64,000 nt of DNA from Rebecca billardiae RCC1528. Its lineage: Eukaryota; Haptophyta. Shown piece after piece: positions 17,264 to 30,604 of the stretch; the stretch's first letter is position 1, and each line of letters begins with the position of its first letter. The stretch spans positions 1,488,001 through 1,552,000 of the forward strand of contig OZ251223.1 of assembly GCA_965240325.2 (NCBI GenBank), in the 5' to 3' direction. The notes beneath the pieces were generated by a model that ran no database searches, was not told the DNA's origin, and saw nothing but the letters and a program-made list of their open reading frames with translations. A program made the translations under genes and the position numbers.

Positions 17264-20200
17264 CTACTTGACGATGAAGTCTGCGAGCGAGCCCTCCGTG
17301 TCCGAGTCGGCGGCGCCTCCGTCAGAGTCACAGCTCGCAATCGTGCCGCCGCCGTCGTCGTCATCACTCCCTTCGGCGTCGTGATGAGACGAGCGCTCAG
17401 CGTCGTCGCCGCTGCCGCCGGCGTTGGAGCCCACCCAGTGGTCGCTGCCGCTCTCGTCGTCAGACACCTCGTCGTCATCCGAGGACGACGACGTCGCCGA
17501 TGCGCCGGACGCGGCCGGCTCCGAGGACGTGCGGACGTCGCAGCCCGCCGAGGGATTGGCGCGGTCGCCCTCCGCGCCATGCGCGGGCTCCGCTGTGGAG
17601 CTCTCGGCGGCCGGGCCGCGCGGGCTGCGGCGTCGGTGCAGCTCAGCGCCCCCGCCTCCGCGCTGGCGCATCGCGCGGCCCCGCACGCGCGAGCGCGCGA
17701 TCCGCGCCAGCTGCGCCTCCAGCTCGTCGAGGCTGCTCGCTCCGCTCTGCGCGTCCGAGTCGTTCCCGTCAGAAGCTTCGTCGGAGCCTTCTTCTCGGCG
17801 GCCGTCCGCGCGGCGCGCAGGCCCTGGCGGCAGTCCCACCCTGGGCTCGGGCGAGGGCGTGCCTTCGACGTCGCCCCGCCCGGCGGCGCTGCTGCCGCGC
17901 GCGGGCGAGGCGGAGGAGGAGGGCTCCGCGTCGTCGTCGCTCGACTCGCCGCCGCGCACGATGAAGCCACCCAGGGAGTCCTCGTCCGAGGAGGCGGACG
18001 CCTCCGCGTCCGCGCGGCCGTGGCCGCGCACGAACCGAGCGCCCGCGGCGGCGGCGCGGCGGCGCGGCGCGGCAGCAGCCGCCCGCGGCCCGCGCCGCTG
18101 CGCGCGCCGAGGCGCTGGGCGCAGCTGCGGCTGAGAGGCGGCCGCCGCGTCCGAGCCTGGCGCAGGGCTGCGCGCCGCCCCAGGCGGGGACGGCTGCCGC
18201 GCTGCACCGTCGCGCGGCGAGCGCGCGCGCTCGGCGGCCGATTGCGCGTGCGCCGCCGGCGAGCCGGCGCCCGCCGCGCCGCCGGCCGGCGCCTCAGCCT
18301 GCAGCTCGGCGAGACGACGCAGCCGGCGGCGGCCGGCGGGAGCGTGTACGGCGCGCGCGGGCGAGGGGGCAGAGGGCACGGGGATGCCCTCCGCCTCCTC
18401 GCCCGCCCCGGTGTGCGCGCCCACCACGCCACGCGCACGGGGCCCGCCGCTCTGCTCCAGCTCTGCGGTGCGCAGCAGCCGGCGGCGCGGCTGCTGCGGC
18501 CGAGCGCCTGCGCCCGCGTCGTCGGCAGCGGGCGGCGCGTCGGCGCGGGCAGGCTCGGCGCGCGCTTGCGCCTCGGCGGCGCGCGTGGGCTGAACGGCCG
18601 AGGCCGCGTGCGCCGGCTGCGCGAGGTGCGCGGGGCTGTGCACCCGCGGATGCTCCGACGAGCCCGCCGCCGCCGCCTCTGCGCGCCGCGACGCCTTCCG
18701 CCGCTCCGCTCTGGCCGCAGCGTCCGCGTCGGCGGACGCCGTGTCCTGCCCCGAAGCGCGCCGCGCCGCGGGCACGCGCCGGTGGGCGGGCGGTGTGTCG
18801 GCGCGGGCGGGCTTGGCGGCGGGCGATGGAGCGGCGGGCGTGGGCGACGCGCGCCGCTCCGCGCCGTTGCACGGCGGCCGATTCTCATCGGCCGTCGCGG
18901 CGTCGAGTGCTCGGCGCACCACCAGCCCAGCGCCGCCACCACCGCCGCTCTCAACACCCGCCGTCGCGGCCGCGGCCGACGGATTCGAGTCTGCAGCCGG
19001 CAGGGCCTTGCTTGCCGAGGGCGCGCGCGACCCGCCCTCGGCGGGGGGCTCGGCCAGCTCGGGCGGTGGCGAGTCGAAGGCGGGCTGCAGCGCGGTGTCG
19101 CTGTCCGCCACGGACAGCGGCGAGCCAGCAGCCGAGTCCGCCGCGCCCGGGCTCCCATCGCCCTCGGCGCGCGCCGAGCGCGCGCGCGCCGGCGAAGGCG
19201 AGTCGCGCGCGTGGTGAGCTGCCGCGCGCGCCGCCGCGCCGCCCGCCCTCACGACGAGGGGGAGCAAGGGCGGCGGCGAGCGCGCGTCGCTGGGCCCGTC
19301 GTCGCGCAGCGCGCGCAGCGCGTCCGCCACGAACCCTTCCACCGCGCCGAGCGCGCGCGCCGCCGCGTCGACGGGCAGACCATCCTCGCAGCCGGCCGGC
19401 GCGTCCGCGTCCGCGGCGGCGCGCGCCGCGCCCGTCGCTTCGTCGGGCGGCGCTAGCAGCGCGGCGCGCACGCGCGCGCCCAGCACGGCCAGGGCGAGAT
19501 CGCCGGCCTCGACGGCGGCGGCCCAGCCGCAGCGCGGCGCGACGAGGAGGTCGGGGAGCAGCGCGTGCCGCGCGAGCGCCGCCGCGTCCTCCGCGTCTGC
19601 GTCCGCGTCCGCGTCCCGCTGTTCGCGCCCGCACGGCGGCCGCGATGCGCCGGCCTCCGCCGCCGCAGACGCCGCATCCGCCGCCGGCCCGAGCGAGTCC
19701 AACAGGGCGGCGAGCGGCGCGCGGCCGGCGCCGCGGGCGGAGGCCAGCTCGCCGCAGGCGAGCACGGCGCGCGCGCCGCTCGCGCCGAAGAGGGACGGCC
19801 CGCCGCCCTCGCGGCACGCGCCGCCGCCCTTGGGCGCGCGCGCGCCATCGGCCGCGTCGGCCGCGCCGCCGTCCGCGTCGGCGGCCGCGGCCGCGAGCAG
19901 CAGGGTGGCGAGCGCGGCGCGCGGCGGCGTCGGCGTCGGCGCGCCGGCTGCTCCGCCGTCGAGCTGCGCGGGCGCGCCCGCGCCGTGCGAGGCCACGCTG
20001 CCTCGCAGCCCGAGCCTCTGCGCTCGCGCGGCGCACGGCGCGCACGCGCACGTCGGCGCGACGCCGCGCAGCGTGCGCACCAGCCACCCAAACGCGCGCC
20101 GCCCCGGCCTCGGGTCGTGCTCCGAGGGCGCGGGCATGCGCGGGTGGTAGAGCACACACAGCGACGTGCGCGCGCGCGTGAGGCCGACGTTAAGCAGACG

Positions 20201-23200
20201 GTGGCCGTGCGCGTGCGCGATGGTGGAGTAGGCCAGACGGCCGCCCGCCGCCGGCGCCGCGCCGGTGCCAGCCGCACGGCTGGCTTCGGACGGCCCCCCG
20301 CGCGGCGCGGCGGCGGCGCGGCGCGGCGCGGTGGCTGCGGCGCCGCCGCCGCGGCCGCCACCGGCGGCGCGGCGGCCCGCGCCGCGGCCGCGCGCGCTCG
20401 GCCGCGCGGCCTCGCCCTCCGCGCCGTCCGCCTCTTCTGCGCCCACAGCGCCCTCGGCCTCGCCGCCCGCCGCCTCGAGCAGGTCGAGAGCCGCAAGCGC
20501 GGCCTCGCCCTCCGCCGCCTCCTCCTCCTCGCCGCCGCCGCCGCCGCCCTCGGCGCCGCCCTCGGCGCCGGCGCACGCGCCGCCGGCCGCCGCGCCCGCT
20601 GCGCCGCCGCCGCCGAGCGCGTCCGTGCGGCGCGCGGGCGGCGAGAGGAGTGCGCAGAAGACGACCAAGTCGCGCTCCTCCCCCTGCACGCCGTCGATCG
20701 ACGCGACGAACAGCGGCGCGTCGGACGCGTGCGCGCGCTCGGGCGCGCGCACGAACAAGACTGCGTCGCCGCCGCCGCCGCCGCCGCCCGGCCCGGCCGG
20801 CGCGCCGGCCCCGCCGCCGGCGGCTCCGCCGAGCTCGGCGGCGGGCACAAGGCCGAGAGGCGCGCGGCTCGCGCTGAGCAGCGCGCCAATCAGCGCGCGC
20901 TGCGACCTGTTCACAGTCACCACGCCGATCGACATCGGCTCGCGCCTCCCCTCAGCGGCCACGAGCGCGGCCGCGACGATGTCCAGCGCGCCCAGCGCCT
21001 GCGCCACGTTGACGTAGCCTTGCGGCGACGCGGGCGACGGAAAGGGTCCTGGGCCCACGCCCCAGCGCGCGCGCACCGCCGCGCCCACCAGATCGTCAAG
21101 CTCCGCGCGACGCTCCGCGTTGGACGCCATGCTGCCCAGCGTGGGCACGCGCACCAAGCCCTGCGCGAGCGCGCACGCGCGCGCGCGCTCGGTGTTGTCG
21201 TCGGCGCCGCCGCCGCCGCCCAGGCCCGCGCCGCCGTCCGCCCGGTCGCCGCCGGCGCGGCGGCTCTCGAGCTCGGCCGCCGCCGCGCCGCCCGCTGCCG
21301 CGCCGCCGTGCGCGGAGCGCACCGCGCGCGCGGACGGCACGCACTGCAGCGAGCCCCCGTAGAACAGCTCGTTCGACAGCGCGATCATCTGCGGGTGCGC
21401 CGACCTGTAGTGCCACCGCAGCGGCGCGAGCGGCAGCGTCGCGCGGAGGCACTCGTCTAGCAGCCCCGAGTGCGCGCGCCCGCCGCCGCCGCCCGCCGGC
21501 TGCGGCGGCGGCAGCTGCTGGTCATCGCCGACGACGCCGAGCCGCGCGCCGAGCGCCGCCAGCGCCAGCCCGTGGCTCAGCGGCAGCTGGCTCGCCTCGT
21601 CCACGAGCACGACGTCGAAGGGCGGCGCCGATGAGCCGAGGACGCCCGAGCGTGCGCCTGCGCCGTCGCTGCCGCGAGCTGCGCGCGCGGCGGCACGCGG
21701 GCTGCAGCCCAAGTCTGCGCCGCCGGGGGCCGGGGGCGGGCGGAGGCGGCAGCCGCGCGCGCCTGCCGCCTCGTCCGCACACGCCGCGTCCGTGTCGTCC
21801 GCATCCGCGTCCGCGTCGTCCACGTCGTCCGCGTCCGCGTCGTCCGCGTCCGCGTCCGCATCCGCGTCCGCGTCTACGTCCGCGTCTGCGTCCGCATCCG
21901 CCGCGTGCGCCGCGTGCGCGGGCGCAAAGTGCCTCAGCGCTTCCTCTGCCGTCATCAGCGTCACGGGGCGCAGCTCGAGCAGCAGCGACGCCAGCGCGGA
22001 CGCGGGGGGCGCGCCGGGCTCGCGCGCGCCGAGGGCGAGCGCCGCGTGCAGCCGCCGGCCGTGCGCGCTCGCCGGCGCGCACAGCGCCGCGCGCAGCGCG
22101 CCGGCCGCGCGCGCGCCGCCGCGCGCGCCGAGCGCGCGCGCCGCGCGCGCGCCGCACGCGGCGCGCGCGAGCGCGCGCGCCGCGCGCTCGCGCTGCGCGG
22201 CGGCCGCGCGCAGCTCGCGCAGCGCGCCGAGCGCGGCGCCTTCGGGCGGCGCCGCGCCCTGCGCCGCGTCGGACGGCACGCCCTCCGCGCCCTCGGCCGC
22301 GTCCGCCGCCTGCGGCGCCGAGCGCAGCAGCTGCAGCCGCGCCGTCGCCAGCAGCAGGGCGCACCGGCCACGCAACGCTCGGCCACCGTCTGCGGCGTGC
22401 GCTGCAAACTCCAGGGCGGCGAGCGCGCGCGCGGTGTGCGCGCACGCGCCGCCGGCGCGGCTTGAGGCGCGCGCGGCCTCGGCGGAGATCAGCTGCAGCG
22501 ACTTGGCGCGCGCCGCGCCCTCCGCGCCGCCGCCGTCCATCAGCATGGCCGCCAGCCGACACAGCGGCCAGCGCGCGGGCGGCAGCGCGCGCGGAGCGCA
22601 GCAGCCGCCGCCGCACCGGGCCCAGGGCACGCACACGTGCGCGCTGAAGCGGGCGAGGGCGTCGGCGTCGGCGTCGGCGGCGTGCGCGGCGCGCGCGGGG
22701 CACGCCGCAGAGACGCCGCCCTCCGCCGCGCCACCGGCGGCGCCACCGGCGCCCGCCGCGCCGGCCGCGCCGCCGTCGCCCGCCGCGTCCGCCGCGCCGC
22801 CGTCGCCACGCGCAGTCTGACGCAGCAGCGGCAGCGCGGCGACGAGGGCGTCGACAGCGGCGGCGACGCTCCACTCGGGTGCGTCGGCATGCTGCGCGTC
22901 GTCCACGCCCGCGCGCGCGCCGCTCGGCGCGTCCGGCCCCGCCCCGCCGCACGCCTCCGCCTCGCGCGGCGCGCGCGCGGCGCTGAGCGCGCGCGCTCGC
23001 GCCGCGCGGACTGCGCCCAGCGCTGCGCTGAGCCTTGCTTCGGCCGAGTCGAGTGCTGCGCGCGCGGTGCGCTCGTGGGCGAGCGCGGCTGCGGCCTCGT
23101 CGTCGTGCGCGCCGTCCTCCGCCTCCGCCTCCGCCTCGCCCTCGCCGTGCGCCTCCGCATGGTGCCGCGCGAGCGTCGCCGGCGCCGCCACCACACGTCC

Positions 23201-23438
23201 GCATTCCGCACAGACGCAGCGTGGCCGCGCGTCGGCACGGCACAGCTGCACCCCGCGCGCGCGGCCGACGCGCGAGCCCGACGCGTCGCGCGGCGCGCGG
23301 AGCGGCTCGGGCTGCGTCGGGCTCGGCGCCCAGCCCTCGCCCAGCATCTCCAGCAGCACCGCGCGCGCGCGCGCACTCACCGCCGCGCCGGCCGCCGCGC
23401 GCGTCAGACGCGCATCGCGGCTCACGGCGCCGCCGTCC

Positions 23439-23502
<64 letters not shown>

Positions 23503-24317
23503 TCGCAAACAGCTGGTGCGCGCGCAGCGCGGGCACGCCGCCGGCGGTGGCCTCGGCGAGCTTCGCCTGCAGCACGTCGAGCGCCACGCGCATCCGCGCG
23601 ACCACGAGCACGCGCGCGCCGCCCGCCGCGAGCGAGGCCACCGCCGCGGCGAGCGTTGCAGTCTTGCCGCAGCCGGGCGGCCCTCGGACGACGACCGCGC
23701 GCGCGCCGAGCAAGGCGCGCGCCGCGCTCTGCTGCGACGCGTCGAGCGGGGTGAGCGGGAGCAGCCTCGCGCACGGCCCGGCGTCGCGCGCGCCCGGCCG
23801 CGCCGCCGCCCTCGGCCCGCCCGGCGGCGCGCCCGCGAGCCTCGCGAACGCACCGCCGCGCGCCGTCCACGCCGCGTGCGCGGCGGCTAGCGCAAGCAGC
23901 GGGCAGTCGGCGGCGCGCTCGGCGGCGCGCTCGGTGGCGGGGACGAGGAGGAGGAGGGACGGGCGCGCGTGCGTGGCGGAGGCGCGGTGCGCGGCGTGGA
24001 GCGAGGTGGCGCCCGCCGCGCCGCAGCCGCCCGGCAGCGCGGGCGAGGCGAACGGCCGCGCGCCCGGCGGCGCGCGCACACGGCAAACCCCGCGCCCGCC
24101 CGCCGCGCACGCGCGCGCGCTCACCGGTAGCAGCCACAGGCCAGGGAGGCGCTCCGCGCCGCCGCCGCCGGCCGGGGCGGGCGCGGAGGCCGCCGCCGCG
24201 CCGAAGCTGAGCAGCGCGCGCGCGCCCTCCGCGCCCGCCGGCGGCGCGAGCGCGCGCAGCCCCGCGCACAGCTCCACGCCGGGCAAGTGCCACGCGCGCG
24301 CGGCGGCGGGCGCCGAC

Positions 24318-24348
<31 letters not shown>

Positions 24349-26180
24349 GCGGCGTGCGGCCGCCGGGCGGCGCGGCCGCGGCCGGCAGCGTGCCGCGCCC
24401 GTGCTCGCGCGCCGCGTCCGCGTCCGCGCGGTCGATGTGGGCGGCGTCGGCGCACACGGACTCGGCGTGCAGCACGAGCTCGTCGCCCGCGCGCAGCGCG
24501 CCCTCGACCCACTCGAGCGCGCGCAGCACAAGCGCCTCGCCGCCGCCGCCGCCAGCCGCCGCGTCCGCGCGCCCACGCGCGGCGGGCGCGGCGGGCGCGG
24601 CGGCGGCGCGCAGCCGCCAGCCTGCGCTGAGGTGTCGGCCAAGGGCGCCGCCATCGTCGGACGCCAGGACGTCGCGCACGAGCGTCGGGAGCGGCGGCAC
24701 GGCGGGCGCGCAGCCGGAGCCCTCGCACCCCGCGCCCGCCGCCGCGCACAGCCGCACCGCACGCCGCGCGCCCGGCCGGGGGCGCGCCGCCGCTGCGCGC
24801 GGCACCACCGCTAGCCACGCGCGCGCCCATGAGCGCGCGGCGCGCGCGCGCTCCGCCGCGCCGCCGCGCGCCGCGCCGCCGCACGCGCCGCCCTCGGCGT
24901 CCGAGCCGTCGGTGCGGCTCTCGCGCTGCTCCTCCGCGACCTCCTCCTCCTCCTCCTCCCCGTCCAGCAGCTCCGTGTGCAGCCAGAGGTACGCGAAGAA
25001 GGCCCCACCGGGCGAATGTGCATGCAGCGCGCTCAGAGCGCCGAGCAGCATGGCCGCCGACGCGGCGCGCGCCGGTCCGACGCGCGCGCGCCGCCGAGAG
25101 CGCGGTGCGGGCTGTGCGGCGTGGGGGGGCGAGGGCTCGTGCGCCTCGGGCGCGAGCTCCTGCTGCGCGAGCGCGTGCGCCGCGCACGCCACCTCCAGCG
25201 CCGCCTCGCGCTCGCTCGGCGCCCCCGCCGCCCCCCACCGAGCTGACAGCTCAGCCGCAGCGGCGCGCGCGCGCGCGTGCGCCGCGGCGCCGTGCCGCGC
25301 GCCGCCGTGCCGCGCGCCGCGCGCGCTCGAGGGCGAGCGAGCGCGGCCGGCGGAGGAGGCTGGCGAGCCGAACGCGCCGGCGCCTACCGCACCGTCACCA
25401 AGCTCGCCACCGCCGCCATCGCTGTCGGCCGCGCCGCCGCAGCCAGCCGCGCCGCCGCCGTCCGCCGCCCACGGCTGTGGCGGGCTCGGCGGCGACAGCG
25501 CGCGGGCCGACGACGGCGATGTTGCCTCATCGTCGGCGGTGGCGCGCTCGTCGGCGGGGGCGACGCAGAGCCCGCGCGTCGGCGCGAGCGCGTCGCCCGG
25601 CACTCGCCAGTACGCCACGCACAGCGGCGCGCCGGCAGCCGCGCCCGCGTGCCCGGAAGCGCCGCCGCCGTCGCCGCCCGCTCCGCCGCCGCCCGCGCTG
25701 CCGCCGCCGCCGCCCTCCGCGCCGCCGCCGCCGGGGTCAGAACCGCCGCCGCCGCCGTCGGCCGCCTTGCCCTCCGCTGAGGCGCTGCGCCGGAGCGCGC
25801 CGGGGCGCACGACCGAGTAGCGGAGGAGGCTGCCGGGCGGCACGTGCGACAGCCGGTCCACCACCTCGAGCACGCCGCCCTCGCCCCCCGGCGTCCGCTC
25901 CAGCGTCCGCAGCAGCACCGGCGCCGCGGCGGCTGCGTGCGCCCAGACTTGCGCACCCACCACCTCCCGACAAAGCGCCCACGCGGCGCGCGGCGCGTCG
26001 GCGCGCGCCGGGCCGAGGGTCGGGGGTGCGGCGGGGAGGGCGCCGCTGACGAGCACACGCGCGCGCACGCGCGGCACGACGCCGCTCTCCGTTGCACGGC
26101 GCACGCCTGCGGCCTCGGCGGCGTCTGAACCGCCGCTGCCGCCGCCGCTGCAACCACCGCCGCCGCTGCCGCCGCCACAT

Positions 26181-26222
<42 letters not shown>

Positions 26223-28973
26223 TCGTCGTCGTCACTCGGCGAAGCTAGGGTGACGTGCACGCGCGTGCCGCCGCCGAGGGCGCGGACGTCGTGCGCGAGC
26301 GCGGCGGCGAGCGCGGCGGCCGACAGCGCGCCTTGCCACGCGCCCCCCTCCATCGCCCCCGCCGCCCGCCCGCCCGCCTCCGCCGCCTCCGCCGCCTCCG
26401 CCGCCGCCGCCGCCGCCGCCGCCTCCGCCGCCGCCTCCGCCTCCGCCGCCGCGCGCGGCCCGGTACTCTGCGCGGGCTCGAAGGCGTGCAGCACGCTCGC
26501 GTACCCGCCGAGCCGATGCAGCCGCGCGCAGAGCAGCTGGCACGCCTCCGCGGAGCTCGGCTCGCTCGCAGCCGCCGCGCTCGCCGCGCCGTCCAACACA
26601 GCGCGCACTCCGGCGGCCGCGGGGCGCGCTAGGTCGGCCGCGGCGCGCGAGCGGTCATGGCAGAGGATGGCGCAGCCGCCGACGCTGAGCACGCTGCGGC
26701 GCGCGGCGCCGCCGTCGCCGCCGGCCGCGGGCAGCCTGAACGCGAGCACCGGACTGCCGCCCGGCGTGTCCGGGAGCGCCGCGCCCAGCGCCTCGCGCAG
26801 CGCCAGCACCCAGGCCGGATGCGCCGACGCGGCGCGCGCCGGCGCGGCGCGCGCCGACGCGGCTGCCGCAGCGGCGGCGACGGCGGCGGCGGCGGCCGGT
26901 GCGGCGGTGGCGGCGGCGGCGGTGGCGGCGGCGGCAGAAGCGGCGGCGGCAGAAGCGGCGGCGGCGGGTGCTGCCGGCTCCGCCGTCTCGGGCTCGGCGG
27001 GCGCCGCGCACATCGCGCCGAGCACCGCGCCGATCACGAGGGCTTGCTTGCGCACGCTGCGCCGCGCCCACTGCTCGAGCGGCGGCGCGCCGGCCGGCGC
27101 GGCTGCTGCTCCGACGCTGAGAAAGCAAACGGCGGCGCGGCGCGGCAGCCGCGCGCACGCGTCGGCGAGGAGATACGGGGCGCGCGCGGGCCAGCGCCGC
27201 GCGCTCGGCGGCAGAGCGAGCGAGACGAGCAGCACGTCGCAGTGCGCGCCGCCGGGCTCATGCGCCGCGCGCACGCGCAGCGCGCCGCTGCCGAGCGCGC
27301 CGGCCAAGGCCGTGTGTTGCAGCGCGGCGGCTCGCATCAGCTCGGCCTGCTCGGCGCACAGCGCGAGGGCGAGGACCGTGGTGGGCGCGCATGGGCACCC
27401 CGCGCCCGCGAGCAGCTCGGCCGCGAGGCGGAGGAGCGCCGCCGCCTCGCCCAGGTTCACAAGCCCGCCCTTGAGCGCACGCAGCGCCGAGCCCACCGCG
27501 CCGTCTGCGCCGGCTGCTGACTCTGCCCCGGCTGTGGCGGCGCCCGGCGCGGCGGCGCATTGCGGCGCGTCGGCGCGCAGCGCACGCAGCACGGAGCCGA
27601 CGGCCGCGCGCGCGCCTGCCAGGTTGTTCGGCGTGCGCTCGGCGCGCCACCACGGCCTGGTGCACAGCGAGACGAACGGGAGCGGCTCGGCGCACGCCGA
27701 CGCGTCGCAGAGCGGCGCGGCCGCGCGAGCGATGCCGACGCGCGCCGCAGCCGCGGCCGGCGGCGGCGTCGTCGTCGACGGCGGCGGCGGCGGCGTGGGC
27801 GCAGCAGCGGGTGCAGCAGCAGCTGCTGCTTCGAGGAGCGGGCGCAGCGAGGCCGCCGCCGCCGCCGAGAGCGGCAGCTGGCGCGACGGCGTGCCGACGC
27901 GCCGCAGCAGCGAGCGCGCCTGCTTGCTCGCTGCGGCGCGCGCGCCACTCAACGGCGCGTCCGCGCCGCCTGCGCGCCGGGCGGCGGCGGGCGGCGGCAG
28001 CGCGCGCGCGCCGTACGCGCACGCGAGGCGCGCGCGCTGCGGCGCGGCGCAGCGCGCCTCGAGCAGGTCGCGCACGCGCGCCGCGCCCGAGCCGCCCGGC
28101 GCGTCCGCCAGCAGCACACAGCCGCGTGGCGCCAGCCTCGCGAGGCAAAGTGCGAGCGCGGCCGCAGGCACTTCGGAAGCGCCGTCAAGAATTAAAACGT
28201 CGAATTGGGGCGGAGCGCGCGCGCCGGCCGCGTGTGCGAGGGGCGCGGAGCACGCGGCCGCGGCGGTGGCGAGGGTGACGGGGCACAGCCGGTGCAGCAG
28301 CGCCGCGTGCGCCGCCGCGGCGCGCGCGGGCTCGATGCCGTGCGCAGCGCCCGCAGTGCCGCCGCACGCGGCCGCGGCGACCGCCGCCTCCGCCGCGCTC
28401 AGCCGCGCGAGCTGTCGCGCCATGCGCGCGCGCACGCCGCTCTCGAGCGCGGCGCGCGCGGCGGCCTCGCGCGCGGCGGCGTGCGCGGCGCACGCCACGA
28501 GCTGCGCGCCCTCCGTGACGGGCTGCGCGAGCGCGCGCGCGCAGCCCTCATGCGCGCACGCACACGCGCGCGCCGCGAGCGCGGCGGCGCGCTGCGCGGC
28601 GCGCACCGCTCCGCGCCCCGCGCTTCGCTCTCGCCACTCGGCGAGCCGCTCGCCGAGCGCGCGCAGCTGCTCGGCCGCGGCCGCGCCGTCCGCCTTGAGC
28701 GTGCCCGCGCCCGCGCCCGCCGCCGCGAGCACCGCCTCCGCCTCGTCCAGGCCGTGCGCGCCCGCGCCGCCGCCGCCGCCGGCAGCGCACAGCCATAGAA
28801 CACGCGCGTCGGTGAGCGCGGCTGCGTGCGCCGCGGCGAGGCCGAGCACGCGCGTCTTGCCCGAGCACGCGCCGCCCTCGACGAGGACGAGCGGCAGCGG
28901 CGGCGCCGGGCTCGGCGCCGCACCCTCCGCCGGCCGAGCCCCGCACGCCGACCCGTCCGGCTCGGCGCGCGCG

Positions 28974-29006
<33 letters not shown>

Positions 29007-29816
29007 TTGGCGGCGGCGCGCACCGCTGCCACGCAGAGATCGAGCGCCCGGCGCTGCGAGCTGTCGATTGGGAGGGCGTGGACCGCGCGCAGCTCCGGCG
29101 CCGAGAGCGAGGCGTCGTCGTCCGCCGGCGGCTCGAGGCACTCCGCCGCGCGCCCGGCCGCCGCCTCCGCCGCCGCGCACCCGCCGCCGCCCCCGCCGAG
29201 GCGGCCGCCGAGCGCGTCCGCTAGCGCAAGCGCAGATGCACACAGCTGCGCGCACACGCGCTCCGCGCAGTCCGGCGCGCCCTCCAGGGGGAAGAGGTGC
29301 GCGCCTGGCAGCGCGCTCCCGTCGGCGAGCAGCGCGCGCAGCAGCGTCGACACGCCCACGCCGCCGGCGCTGAGAGCGCGCGACCCGCCGCCTGCACCAC
29401 CGCCCACACCCCAGCCCTCAGCCACCCCCTCTGCCGCGGCGCCGGCGCGGCCGTGGGCGCTCACTGCGCGCCGCAGGCTGCTGAGCGAGCGCGCGGCGAG
29501 CACGCGCGGCGAGACGAGCGCGGGGCCGGTCTGCGACATGCGCAGCGTGCCGTCGGCGAGCGGCTCCACCGTCACGGGCACGAGCACCACCGGCTGGCCG
29601 TCGTCAGCCCCGGCGCTCGACTCCGACACCGCCCGAGCGCGGCCGCGCGAGCGCGCGTCGCCTGGCCATCGCTCGAGCGGCCCGCTCGGCGGCGCGCGCG
29701 CGCGGTCGAGGGCGGCGCCGTGGACATCGTCTTCGTCGTCGTCGTCGTCTGTGCCGCCGCTATCGTCCTCGTCCTCCGCGTCGAGCCACACGCCGACGCA
29801 CAGGTAGCAGCACACG

Positions 29817-29849
<33 letters not shown>

Positions 29850-30604
29850 CCACCGCCGTCGGCACGCAGCAGCAGAGCAAGCCGGTCGCGCGCGAGCGCG
29901 GCCTCGGCGACGGCGCCGCACGCGTCCGCGCGGGACGTGAGCTGGCACAGCCGCACGGCCGGGTCGCCGAGGCACGCCGCCTCCAGCGCGCCGAGCAGCC
30001 CCTCGCACAGTCGCGCACTCTCGGAACTCAGCTCGATGCAGTGGCCGCCACGCCCGCCCGGCTCAAGAGCGGCGCGCAGCCGGCTGCCCGCGCGCCCGAG
30101 CGGGAGGTCGCGCCACAGCTCGCGCCAGGCGGCATCGACGCGCGTGAGGTCCGCGTCGAGCTGCGCCGCCGGCGCGTCCTCCACGCCCAGCGCCTCGTCG
30201 GGCGCGCGCTCGAGCGGGCACAGCAGGCGCTCCGCGGCCGCGGGCGATGCGAGGAGCCACGACCACACGTCCACGAGCGCCGTGTCCGCGCCCGCCTCGC
30301 ACCACGAGGCGGAGACCTCGGAGGAGCGCGTGACCAGATGACCGTTGCGCAGGAGCTGGAGCATCTCCGACTCGCTTGACGCGGTGACGATCGGCGGCCG
30401 CTGCAGCCGCCAGCCGACGCCTTGCGCGCGCGCGGCCGCGACGGCACCCGCCGGCGTCACGACCAGGATGGGCGCCTCGGCCAACGCCGCGAGTGCATCG
30501 GCGAGCGCGCGGTCCAGGCTCGCATCGTCCGGAAGCTCCTCCCGCCGCTGATGAGTCGCCTTGCGAAGCGCGCGAGCGAGGTCCGAGCTGGCGCCCGTCG
30601 TCAT
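17264..30604 (-). CDS. Giant protein with two UPF1/SEN1-type superfamily 1 helicase cores
   Basis: 4446 aa from the ATG at 30604, one uninterrupted 13.3-kb frame. Core 1 (about 500-1250): Walker A GGACSGKT near 577-584, a Walker B-like LILDGASEVP near 805 where DEAS has become DGAS, and weak later motifs. Core 2 (about 2280-3500): GPPGCGKT near 2308-2315, VLVDEASQLPL near 3000, GDDQQLPPP, SIDGVQGEERDLVVF near 3303, and NVGLTRARTSL near 3475, a complete UPF1-like motif set. A C2H2 finger (CAEC...HHAEAH, about 2464-2484) and a poly-Gly run interrupt core 2. The remaining ~900 residues are low-complexity, ending acidic, with SLGGFIV and SLADFIV as related motifs. Complete family motifs predict ATP-driven RNA or DNA unwinding by core 2; core 1 looks degenerate. 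Head-to-head with a threonine aldolase gene. Confidence 0.85.
23431..23504. repeat. GCC-type triplet repeat inside the helicase gene
   Basis: About 24 consecutive CCG triplets on the plus strand, read as poly-Gly in the minus-strand protein, between helicase motif Ia and the C2H2 finger. Likely a length-variable tract. Confidence 0.9.
26187..26235. repeat. GTC-type triplet repeat inside the helicase gene
   Basis: About 15 GTC/ATC triplets on the plus strand, read as a run of aspartates in the helicase protein between the two cores. Confidence 0.9.

Noticed and set aside
17381-29807. Very long plus-strand open frames opposite the helicase gene (for example 17381-19456, 23067-25820, 26250-29807)
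   Set aside because: They mirror the minus-strand gene, consist of Arg/Ala/Ser-rich noise without motifs, and arise because GC-rich codons leave few stops on the other strand.
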